Below, piece by piece: positions 1 to 5,926 of a DNA stretch of 6,213 nt. A program made the position numbers and the translations under genes. The notes under the pieces were generated by a model that did not search any database, was not told the DNA's origin, and saw only the letters and a list, made by a program, of their open reading frames with translations. This DNA is from JAHBWI01 sp035715525 (GTDB lineage Bacteria; Nitrospirota; Nitrospiria; Nitrospirales; Nitrospiraceae): the NCBI GenBank assembly GCA_035715525.1, contig DASTLA010000230.1, positions 1 to 6,213 of the forward strand, in the 5' to 3' direction. Every line of letters begins with the position of its first letter. Positions within the stretch are counted from its first letter, which is position 1.

Positions 1-671
1 CTGGCGGAGACATCGTGCACGATACCCGGCACCTTCCCCCGCATGTCCGCCTTGATCGGCACGACATACCGCCCCTCTCGCTGCGCAAAATAGTCTTCTT
101 GCAAGAGTTCCGCGTAGCGCTGCGAATGCAGAATCTGCTCGAGGCGAACCCGCATGTGCTGTTTCAGTTCGTTGGCATGCTGCATGAACCGTCGCAGGTC
201 CGGGCTGGCGGATTCTTTCACCGATCCCTCGGGACTAATGGCGTGATCGATGGACATCTTGAGGCGCTGCCATCCTCCGGATGGCCCAAGGCGGGTCAAC
301 AGAGCGGCAAGAGTCGGCGCATCGTGACGGTGGTGGGAGAGATAGCGCTGTACCTCCTCCACCAAACCAAGGACCTCTGCGGCATCTCGCAGTTCCGGCG
401 CTTCGAGGCAAGCGCCTTTGGCAACCCGGCTCAGAGCTGGTTGGATATCGGGAAACTGAAGAAGCGGTAGCGGGTCGGGACTTTCCCGCAGGAGGACGGC
501 TTCCGAGGTCTCGTTCAACCGAGATTGTGCTTGAGCGAGATCCGGTTCCAAACCGAGCGAGCGGCAGAATTCGGCACCCCTCGTCGAATGCGCATGCAGG
601 GCCAACGCACCCAGGAGTTTGGACCATTCGAGTACTTTGTTGGCTTCTTGACGTGAATGCTGTGATTGCAC
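1..671 (-). CDS. mutS2: Endonuclease MutS2 (RqcU-like), N-terminal part, cut by window edge
   Basis: Reading the minus strand from the GTG at 671 gives 223 open codons that run off the left edge. MutS2 proteins are MutS-family ATPases that in other bacteria act on collided ribosomes or suppress recombination. Here only the N-terminal clamp/lever region is present, and the ATPase and Smr nuclease domains lie outside the window. Family features seen: an opening LEWSKLL segment (residues 14-20), ISPEGSVKESASPDL (145-159), and VPIKADMRGKVPGIVHDVSA (204-223), the block that precedes SGAT in MutS2 proteins. Residues 160-200 look like a long charged helix. No ATG fits: the frame closes at a TAG (789-791), and the only starts between it and the conserved region are GTG at 671 and GTG at 761. 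I chose 671 because it leaves about 13 residues before the conserved VLEW segment, as in relatives; the added segment from 761 is Arg-rich and unlike the family. Only weak GAG-type pairing precedes 671. The gene is divergent from gap. Family call is firm; the start is moderately sure. Confidence 0.9.
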   Translation of the reverse strand, partial: MQSQHSRQEANKVLEWSKLLGALALHAHSTRGAEFCRSLGLEPDLAQAQSRLNETSEAVLLRESPDPLPLLQFPDIQPALSRVAKGACLEAPELRDAAEVLGLVEEVQRYLSHHRHDAPTLAALLTRLGPSGGWQRLKMSIDHAISPEGSVKESASPDLRRFMQHANELKQHMRVRLEQILHSQRYAELLQEDYFAQREGRYVVPIKADMRGKVPGIVHDVSA

Positions 672-831
672 GAGGCGCTCACTCGGTCCAGGTCTGACAA
701 GGAGGCCAAACCCGCGGACTCTACTCCGCCGGCCTTCAAGCGCGCAAGGAACGTCGATTGGACCCACGGCCTTTAATCGCTTCGAGGACTACTTTACCCA
801 AACCCGGCGGCCCATTGCCTTATTTGTATGC

Positions 832-860
832 TTGACAGGCGAAAAGGGCGTCAGTACTAT
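832..860 (+). promoter_or_regulatory. Sigma70-type promoter of the gap-pgk-tpiA-secG operon
   Basis: A perfect -35 box TTGACA (832-837) is followed after exactly 17 bases by TACTAT (855-860), which matches the -10 consensus at four of six positions. Transcription should begin near 867-871, leaving a leader of roughly 45 bases before the gap ATG at 915. A ribosome site GAGGG (900-904) lies 10 bases before that ATG. The arms GGGCG (846-850) and CGCCC (861-865) flank the -10 box. Confidence 0.75.
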
Positions 861-914
861 CGCCCCTCTGGTGCAAACAGATTAACCCGCTTAATTCTCG
901 AGGGCTTAGCCACC

Positions 915-1919
915 ATGACCACACGTATCGGCATCAATGGATTTGGACGAATCGGCCGCAATGTTCTCCGGGCCTCTCTTGGTGATCCCAGTCTGGAATT
1001 CGTCGCCATCAACGATCTCACCGATGCCAAAACACTCGCCTATCTCTTAAAGTACGACTCGGTCCATGGCACCCTCAAGAGTTCAGTGGAGGCCAAAGAC
1101 GATCAACTCATCGTGGACGGCCATCCCATCAAAGTCTTGGCGGTGAAAGACCCGAAAGAACTGCCGTGGAAGTCTCTCGGCGTGGAGGTGGTCATCGAAT
1201 CCACCGGCCGCTTCACCGATCGTGAAGGCGCGGGCAAGCATCTTTCCGCCGGAGCCAAAACGGTAATCATCTCTGCTCCGGCAAAGGATCCCGATGTGAC
1301 GTTGGTCCTCGGGGTCAACGAGCAGGTCTACGATGCGAAAGCGCATCACATCGTCTCCAATGCTTCGTGCACCACCAACTGCCTCGCCCCCGTGGCCAAG
1401 GTCTTGCTGGAGAACTTCGGGATCAAGCATGGAGTCATGACCACGATCCATTCCTATACGAACGACCAGCAATTGCTCGACCTTCCCCATAAGGATCTCC
1501 GGCGGGCGCGAGCGGCCGGGATGTCGATGATCCCCACGAGCACCGGCGCGGCCAAGGCGCTCCACCTCGTGCTTCCTCAGTTGAAAGGAAAAATGGACGG
1601 CCTGGCGATTCGGGTCCCCACTCCGAATGTGTCGTTGGTCGACCTGACGGTTGAAACAGAAACGGATACCGACGTGGCCAGTGTCAATGCCGCGTTCAAA
1701 AAGGCGGCCGGTGGACCAATGAAAGATATCCTGGCCTACTCCGAGGCACCCATCGTCTCGATCGACCAAAAGGGCGATGCCCATTCGGCCACCCTGGACG
1801 CTCCGCTCACTTCTGTGATCGACAAACGTCTCGTCAAAGTGACGGCCTGGTATGACAATGAGTGGGGCTATTCCTGTCGGGTCAGGGACTTGATCAAATT
1901 CATCGCCGCCAAATCGTAG
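915..1919 (+). CDS. gap: Glyceraldehyde-3-phosphate dehydrogenase (phosphorylating, NAD-type)
   Basis: A 334-residue cytoplasmic enzyme of normal family length that converts glyceraldehyde-3-phosphate, NAD+ and phosphate into 1,3-bisphosphoglycerate in glycolysis, and runs in reverse for gluconeogenesis or carbon fixation. Visible signatures: the Rossmann start RIGINGFGRIGRN (residues 4-16), Asp34 after the second strand, which usually reads NAD ribose, ASCTTNCLAP with catalytic Cys152, His179 in TTIHSYT, the DLPHKDLRRARA loop (189-200) typical of NAD-dependent forms, and the C-terminal WYDNEWGYS (312-320). The frame stays open 29 codons upstream to an ATG at 828, but that ATG lies before the -35 box. 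The ATG at 915 has GAGGG at 900-904 and gives the standard N-terminus. First gene of the operon; pgk follows after 90 bases. No missing catalytic residue. NAD preference is inferred from sequence. Confidence 0.98.
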   Translation: MTTRIGINGFGRIGRNVLRASLGDPSLEFVAINDLTDAKTLAYLLKYDSVHGTLKSSVEAKDDQLIVDGHPIKVLAVKDPKELPWKSLGVEVVIESTGRFTDREGAGKHLSAGAKTVIISAPAKDPDVTLVLGVNEQVYDAKAHHIVSNASCTTNCLAPVAKVLLENFGIKHGVMTTIHSYTNDQQLLDLPHKDLRRARAAGMSMIPTSTGAAKALHLVLPQLKGKMDGLAIRVPTPNVSLVDLTVETETDTDVASVNAAFKKAAGGPMKDILAYSEAPIVSIDQKGDAHSATLDAPLTSVIDKRLVKVTAWYDNEWGYSCRVRDLIKFIAAKS

Positions 1920-2009
1920 AAAGCGAGCCACTGCCGCGACATTCTCGGCGCGGTCACCTACCGGGGAACAGAGATCTGCATCCCGACCGCTACAAAGGAT
2001 GAACACCGC

Positions 2010-3209
2010 ATGAATCTCCACAAACAGATCATCGAAGATCTTCAGCTACGCGGTAAGCGGGTCATTGTCCGAGCCGACTTTAACGTTCCCTTGGACGACT
2101 CACTACAAATCACCGACGACACCCGCATTCGTTCGACACTGCCTACCATCAACCGGGCGGTGGATGAAGGAGCCAAAGTCATCCTCTGTTCCCACTTGGG
2201 CCGGCCAAAGGGAAAGTTTGATCCCAAATTCAGTCTTGCTCCGGTTGCCAAACGCCTCCAGCGTCTACTGGGCAAGGAAGTGATTTTCGCACCGGACTGC
2301 ATCGGTCCGACAGTCGAAAGCTTGGTGGCCAAGATGAAGCCGGGCGATGTGATGCTATTGGAAAATCTCCGGTTCCATCCGGAGGAAGAGAAAAACGACG
2401 ACGGCTTCTCCAAAGCGCTCGCCTCCCTCGGGGACGTGTACATTAACGACGCGTTCGGGGCCGCCCATCGAGCCCACGCCTCCACCGTTGGAATCACGAG
2501 GTTCATTCCGGAAGCGGCGGCAGGATACCTGCTGAAGAAAGAAATCGAATACCTGGAAGGGGCAGTGGCGAATCCAGTACGGCCGTTCGTCGCGATTCTC
2601 GGCGGAGCGAAAGTTTCCGGCAAGATCGGCGTGATCGAGAATCTCGGGAAAAAGGTCGACAAGGTCATTATCGGCGGGGGCATGGCCTTTACCTTCCTCA
2701 AAGCGATGGGTTTGGAGATCGGCAAGTCCTTGGTCGAAACCGACATGCTGGACTTCGCGAAAGGCGTGCAGGATCACGCGTTTGCCAGCGGCGTCAAATT
2801 CTATCTGCCCGTGGATTGCGTCGTTGCGGCAGGGCGGGAGCCGGGATCGGAAACGAAGATCGTTCCTGTGCAAGAAATTCCCAAAGGCTGGTACGGGCTC
2901 GACATCGGGCCGGCTTCGGTCAAGCTCTTTACCGAAGCCGTGCAGGATGCGAAAACTATTCTCTGGAACGGACCGATGGGTATGTTCGAAGTCGATGCAT
3001 TCGCGCGAGGCACCCTCGCGATGGCCCATGCCGTCGCCAATGCCTATGCGCTGACTATCGTGGGCGGAGGTGAAACCGCTCTGGCGGTGCATCGCGCGGG
3101 CGAATCGGAAAGCATTTCGTTCATTTCAACCGGCGGTGGCGCCGCTCTGGAATTGCTGGAGGGCAAAACCTTGCCAGGATTGGCGGCACTTCCCCACCGA
3201 ACGACCTAA
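2010..3209 (+). CDS. pgk: Phosphoglycerate kinase
   Basis: A 399-residue cytoplasmic kinase of normal length that transfers phosphate from 1,3-bisphosphoglycerate to ADP, giving 3-phosphoglycerate and ATP. The N-terminal substrate domain shows VRADFNVP (20-27, Asp23 and Asn25), DDTRIR with Arg39, SHLGRPKG (61-68), LLENLRFHPEEEKND with Arg121, and AAHRAH with Arg154. The C-terminal nucleotide domain shows GGAKVSGK (198-205, Lys201 and Lys205), WNGPMGMFE (319-327, Glu327), GGGET (352-356) and STGGGAALE (373-381). All the usual binding residues are present. AAAGGA (1994-1999) lies about 10 bases before the ATG. The 90-base gap after gap contains no terminator, so co-transcription is likely; a small stem CCGCG/CGCGG (1934-1953) is the only structure seen there. 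A four-codon ATG-to-TGA frame (1999-2013) overlaps the start but is probably chance. Confidence 0.98.
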   Translation: MNLHKQIIEDLQLRGKRVIVRADFNVPLDDSLQITDDTRIRSTLPTINRAVDEGAKVILCSHLGRPKGKFDPKFSLAPVAKRLQRLLGKEVIFAPDCIGPTVESLVAKMKPGDVMLLENLRFHPEEEKNDDGFSKALASLGDVYINDAFGAAHRAHASTVGITRFIPEAAAGYLLKKEIEYLEGAVANPVRPFVAILGGAKVSGKIGVIENLGKKVDKVIIGGGMAFTFLKAMGLEIGKSLVETDMLDFAKGVQDHAFASGVKFYLPVDCVVAAGREPGSETKIVPVQEIPKGWYGLDIGPASVKLFTEAVQDAKTILWNGPMGMFEVDAFARGTLAMAHAVANAYALTIVGGGETALAVHRAGESESISFISTGGGAALELLEGKTLPGLAALPHRTT

Positions 3210-3239
3210 CCCCTGTCTCTTCATTTGCCCGAGGCCCAC

Positions 3240-4010
3240 GTGCGCGCACGCCTGCTCATTGGCAACTGGAAGATGAATAAGACGGCCTCGGAAGCCGTCC
3301 TGTTCGTCGAGCAACTTTCCCGCCTGTTGGGCGATTTCTCCGGCATCCATGTCGGACTTGCTCCTCCGTTCACTGCACTGCATGCCGTCCGTACAACGCT
3401 CGGACGGGAGTCCGCATTGTTGTTAGGGGCACAGGATCTGCACTGGGAGGACAAGGGTGCCTATACGGGAGAGATTTCGGGGCCCATGCTGAAAGACTTA
3501 GGCTGCCGGTTCGTGCTGATCGGACATTCCGAGCGACGGCACCTGTTCGGAGAGTCGGACGCTGCGACGAACAAGAAAGTGGCGGCCGCCGTTCGACACG
3601 GCCTTCAACCGGTCCTTTGTATCGGTGAGCGGCTGGAGGAACGCGAAGGGAATCTCACCGACTCCGTTATCGAACGGCAACTGAAGGCCGGGCTTGCCGG
3701 GCTCGCTCCGGAGGCGATTCGTGGCGTCGCCATCGCGTACGAACCCGTCTGGGCTATCGGGACGGGACGGGCCGCAACCCCAGAGCAGGCCGTCGAAGTC
3801 CATCTGAAGACGCGAAGCATTCTGAACGAGCTCGTCGAACCTGGTTGTGGACAACGGATCCCGATTCTATACGGCGGAAGCGTGACTCCTCAAAATCTCT
3901 CTTCGTTTCTCGCCTCCTCGGAAGTCGACGGCGCATTGGTGGGAGGGGCTTGTTTAGATCCTTCCTCCTTTGGTACACTCATCCACATCACGAAAACCCC
4001 CGCAGGCTGA
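3240..4010 (+). CDS. tpiA: Triose-phosphate isomerase, GTG start
   Basis: Interconverts dihydroxyacetone phosphate and glyceraldehyde-3-phosphate in the cytoplasm, supplying the substrate of the gap product. The 256-residue TIM barrel has GNWKMNK (8-14, Asn9 and Lys11), GHSERR with electrophile His96, CIGE (127-130), AYEPVWAIGTG (166-176) with catalytic base Glu168 followed by the flexible loop 6, and YGGSV plus the GALVGGA phosphate-gripping segment (211-237). The frame also allows a TTG at 3225, but nothing like a ribosome site precedes it. The GTG at 3240 has GAGG (3231-3234) five bases ahead and gives MRARLLIGNWKM, the usual short N-terminus, so 3240 is preferred. It lies 30 bases after pgk and 14 before secG, so it is part of one operon. 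Function is near certain; the start is likely. Confidence 0.97.
   Translation: MRARLLIGNWKMNKTASEAVLFVEQLSRLLGDFSGIHVGLAPPFTALHAVRTTLGRESALLLGAQDLHWEDKGAYTGEISGPMLKDLGCRFVLIGHSERRHLFGESDAATNKKVAAAVRHGLQPVLCIGERLEEREGNLTDSVIERQLKAGLAGLAPEAIRGVAIAYEPVWAIGTGRAATPEQAVEVHLKTRSILNELVEPGCGQRIPILYGGSVTPQNLSSFLASSEVDGALVGGACLDPSSFGTLIHITKTPAG
3950..3979 (+). promoter_or_regulatory. Weak candidate internal promoter for secG
   Basis: Inside the 3' end of tpiA, TTGTTT (3950-3955) and TACACT (3974-3979) are spaced by 18 bases. The -35 box matches consensus at only three of six positions and the -10 at four of six. Transcription would begin near 3986, about 39 bases before the secG ATG. It could give secG expression independent of glycolysis, but a match this weak can occur by chance in coding sequence. 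Confidence 0.2.
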
Positions 4011-4024
4011 ATAAAACTGGAAAC

Positions 4025-4372
4025 ATGTATACGCTTCTCGTCATCGTCCATGTGATTGTGTGCCTGCTGATGATCGGTGCCATCCTGCTGCAATCGGGCA
4101 AGGGTGCGGAAATCGGTGCGGCCTTCGGCGGATCAAGTCAAACGGTCTTTGGCAGCCGCGGTCCGGCCAACTTCCTCAGCAAATTTACCGTCGTCACGGC
4201 CTTTGTGTTCATGTTTACTTCCTTGACCTTGGCAATTCTGGCCAAAGATCGCACGTTTTCCTCCACCGTGATCGACATGAACAAGAAGCCGGCTCCCGCG
4301 GCGCCGGCATCACCGGCTCCGGAGACCTCTAAGCCGACGGACTCTCATTCCTCCTCAGAAACCGCCCACTAA
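4025..4372 (+). CDS. secG: Preprotein translocase subunit SecG
   Basis: A 115-residue inner-membrane protein that joins SecY and SecE in the translocon and helps SecA-driven export. Two hydrophobic helices are visible, about residues 3-22 and 52-72. Between them is the conserved cytoplasmic stretch LLQSGKGAEIGAAFGG (21-36) and SSQTVFGSRGPANFLSK (37-53), with the characteristic GKGA and FGSRG signatures. After TM2 there is a polar Lys/Pro/Ala-rich tail (about 85-115), a variable feature of SecG proteins. The frame is open far upstream inside tpiA, but the ATG at 4025 gives the standard N-terminus. The only ribosome-site-like bases are TGGAA at 4018-4022, close to the ATG, so initiation may be helped by translation of tpiA ending 14 bases earlier. 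A tpiA-secG neighbourhood is common in bacteria. The stop codon sits in the loop of a putative terminator. Confidence 0.95.
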   Translation: MYTLLVIVHVIVCLLMIGAILLQSGKGAEIGAAFGGSSQTVFGSRGPANFLSKFTVVTAFVFMFTSLTLAILAKDRTFSSTVIDMNKKPAPAAPASPAPETSKPTDSHSSSETAH

Positions 4373-4389
4373 GCTGGTTTCTGTTTCTT
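4356..4389 (+). terminator. Probable intrinsic terminator of the gap-pgk-tpiA-secG operon
   Basis: CAGAAACC (4356-4363) pairs perfectly with GGTTTCTG (4376-4383), and the tract TTTCTT (4384-4389) follows directly. The loop contains the secG stop codon TAA (4370-4372). The stem is only half GC and the T tract is interrupted by one C, so termination may be partial. The opposite strand lacks a T tract, so the element points the plus way. Confidence 0.5.
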
Positions 4390-4551
4390 GCCGGGCTTTG
4401 TCGCATTTTGGCTTCGACTCCGACCAGTTTCCCAGCCGCCATTACCACGTCTCGTAATATTCCGGGGATAGCCAGCGAAAGGGAGGAGAGGGCCCGAACA
4501 GGGCAATGCGCAAATCCCAGGCACAACGGGTTGGCAACGGATCCGGTTGGG

Positions 4552-5466
4552 TCAAACGGGGGTCAGCCAGTGGCGATGAGCGAGGTCGTTACCAGTGACG
4601 ATTTCGAAGAAACTTTTTTGCAGGGCTTGCGTCACCGAACCGGGGCGGCCGGTTCCGATCTTTCGTTGATCGATTTCGGTCACCGGGGTTAATTCCGCAG
4701 CGGTTCCGGTCACGAACACTTCGTCGGCTATGTACATTTCGTCTCGTGTGAACCGCTCTTCAACGACAGGAATGTTCCGCTCCCTGGCCAACTGTAAGAT
4801 GGAATTACGGGTGATTCCTTCGAGAATCGAGGTCAGCGGAGTGGTCTTCAGCGTTCCGCGCCTCACGATGAAGATGTTTTCTCCCGTGCCTTCGGCCACA
4901 TAACCCTCGGGATCGAGCATGATGGCTTCGTCGTAGCCGTCGGCCTTTACTTCACGCTTCGCTAAGATGGAGTTGACGTAGTACCCCGAAATCTTTCCCC
5001 TCGTCATCGATACATTCACATGGTGGCGTGTAAAGGAAGAGACTCGGGCGCGAATTCCTTTGGCAAGGGCTTCTTCTCCGAGGTACGTGCCCCATTTCCA
5101 GGCAGCGATGCCGACACGAATCGGGTTGTCCCCTGGATAAAGACCCATGGCCCCGTATCCGATATACACCAGCGGCCTGATGTAGCAGGCTTCCAAGCGG
5201 TTGGCTCTGACCGTCTCTAGAATCGCTTCGGTGATCTGCTTTCTATCGTAAGGCATCTCCATCAATGCAATGTGTGCCGATTCAAACAAGCGATCCACAT
5301 GCTCGGTCAGGCGGAAAACGGCCGATCCACTTTTTCCCTTGTAGCATCTGATGCCCTCGAAAGCCGCCAGTCCGTAGTGGAGAGAGTGGGTAAGGAGATG
5401 CACCTGGGCATCGGCCCAGGGCACCAACTTTCCGTCCATCCAAATTTTTTCACTGGCTTGCAACAT
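4552..5466 (-). CDS. ilvE: Branched-chain amino-acid aminotransferase (class IV PLP enzyme)
   Basis: A 304-residue cytoplasmic PLP enzyme of usual family length that transfers amino groups between glutamate and the 2-keto acids of leucine, isoleucine and valine. Fold-type IV signatures: HYGLAAFEGIRCY (30-42), HVDRLFESA with phosphate-binding Arg59, YIRPLVYIGYG (95-105), the PLP lysine Lys158 in RGKISGYYVNS, Glu192 in the EGTGENIFIV signature (192-201), GITRNSIL (217-224), and VTGTAAELTPV (252-262). RHWLTPV at the C-terminus is typical of IlvE. D-amino-acid transaminase and ADC lyase are relatives, but the overall pattern fits IlvE best. The ATG at 5466 is the first possible start, because an in-frame TGA (minus strand, 5478-5476) lies three codons upstream. 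It has no Shine-Dalgarno sequence, and a promoter -10 box ends only eight bases before it, so the mRNA is probably leaderless. Convergent with secG, divergent from rplU; no other ilv/leu gene is in the window. Confidence 0.95.
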   Translation of the reverse strand: MLQASEKIWMDGKLVPWADAQVHLLTHSLHYGLAAFEGIRCYKGKSGSAVFRLTEHVDRLFESAHIALMEMPYDRKQITEAILETVRANRLEACYIRPLVYIGYGAMGLYPGDNPIRVGIAAWKWGTYLGEEALAKGIRARVSSFTRHHVNVSMTRGKISGYYVNSILAKREVKADGYDEAIMLDPEGYVAEGTGENIFIVRRGTLKTTPLTSILEGITRNSILQLARERNIPVVEERFTRDEMYIADEVFVTGTAAELTPVTEIDQRKIGTGRPGSVTQALQKSFFEIVTGNDLAHRHWLTPV

Positions 5467-5474
5467 AAGCGCGG

Positions 5475-5504
5475 ATCATAGCAGCGGGTCCGGAGAAGCG
5501 TCAA
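5475..5504 (-). promoter_or_regulatory. ilvE promoter, extended -10, probably leaderless
   Basis: On the minus strand, TTGACG (5504-5499, five of six matches) and TATGAT (5480-5475, five of six) are separated by 18 bases. TGC directly before TATGAT makes an extended -10. The -10 box ends eight bases before the ilvE ATG, so transcription should begin on or within about two bases of the start codon. Confidence 0.7.
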
Positions 5505-5530
5505 GACAAGCAGTGCCCGGCCTCATTTTG

Positions 5531-5558
5531 TTGACAGCGCGACAAGTCATGTGATACT
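5531..5558 (+). promoter_or_regulatory. rplU-rpmA promoter
   Basis: A perfect TTGACA (5531-5536) is followed after 16 bases by GATACT (5553-5558, four of six matches), preceded by TGT as an extended -10. Predicted start is near 5563-5566, giving a leader of under 30 bases that consists mainly of the ribosome site GAGGAG (5577-5582). The leader is too short for a folded autoregulatory domain. The -35 boxes of this promoter and the opposing ilvE promoter are 26 bases apart. Confidence 0.6.
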
Positions 5559-5592
5559 GGTTGACGTTCTGCTGACGAGGAGTGAAATCACT

Positions 5593-5907
5593 ATGTACGC
5601 CATTGTCGAAACGGGTGGAAAACAGTATCGGGTAGAAACAGGAACCGTCCTGCGAGTCGAGTCCCTTCCAGGAGAGATCGGCAGCTCCGTGCAATTGGAC
5701 ACCGTTCGATTAGTCCACGGGGACGGGGGCCTCATGATCGGGCAGCCGGTCGTAGCGGGCGCTCGTATCACCGCTGAAATTCTTCGCCAGGGCCGTACCA
5801 GATCCATTACGGTCTTCAAGAAGAAGCGGCGTAAGAACTACCGGCGAACCCGTGGGCATCGTCAAGAGTTCACCCAGTTGCGCGTGACCGGTATCGAAAC
5901 CAAGTAA
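5593..5907 (+). CDS. rplU: 50S ribosomal protein L21
   Basis: A 104-residue basic protein of the large ribosomal subunit that binds 23S rRNA; the family is about 103 residues. The N-terminal strand MYAIVETGGKQYRV (1-14) is diagnostic, and the C-terminal half carries the L21 signature ITVFKKKRRKNYRRTRGHR (72-90) followed by QEFTQLRVTGI. The frame extends upstream to an ATG at 5551, but that codon overlaps the promoter -10 region. The ATG at 5593 has the strong site GAGGAG (5577-5582) ten bases ahead and matches relatives. rpmA follows after 19 bases, the near-universal rplU-rpmA order, so the two are surely co-transcribed. A short palindrome GTGAAATCAC (5582-5591) fills the gap between ribosome site and ATG, probably by chance. 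Confidence 0.98.
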   Translation: MYAIVETGGKQYRVETGTVLRVESLPGEIGSSVQLDTVRLVHGDGGLMIGQPVVAGARITAEILRQGRTRSITVFKKKRRKNYRRTRGHRQEFTQLRVTGIETK

Positions 5908-5926
5908 CTTCAGGGAGACTGCTTCC

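Noticed and set aside
15..697. Plus-strand open frames (15-470 and 281-697) in the left part of the window
   Set aside because: They are antisense to mutS2, whose minus-strand frame carries clear family motifs across the same bases. Their translations resemble nothing known.
699..705. AAGGAGG resembling a perfect ribosome site on the plus strand
   Set aside because: No start codon lies within a usable distance downstream, and no plus-strand gene begins there.
1999..2013. Four-codon frame ATG-AAC-ACC-GCA-TGA overlapping the pgk start as a possible leader peptide
   Set aside because: The AAAGGA site overlaps its own ATG position, so it could not be translated from that site; the overlap is probably chance.
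1083..2021. Long minus-strand open frame (312 codons) opposite gap
   Set aside because: Antisense shadow of a well-conserved gap gene, favoured by GC-rich codon use; rich in His, Arg and Asp with no recognisable domain.
2042..3092. Long minus-strand frames opposite pgk (234 and 245 codons)
   Set aside because: Both overlap a fully motif-supported pgk and each other, and show no domain; typical mirror frames.
4408..4692. Plus-strand frame of 94 codons in the secG-ilvE spacer
   Set aside because: Its second half lies antisense to the ilvE C-terminus, it has no ribosome site, and its composition is not that of a folded protein.
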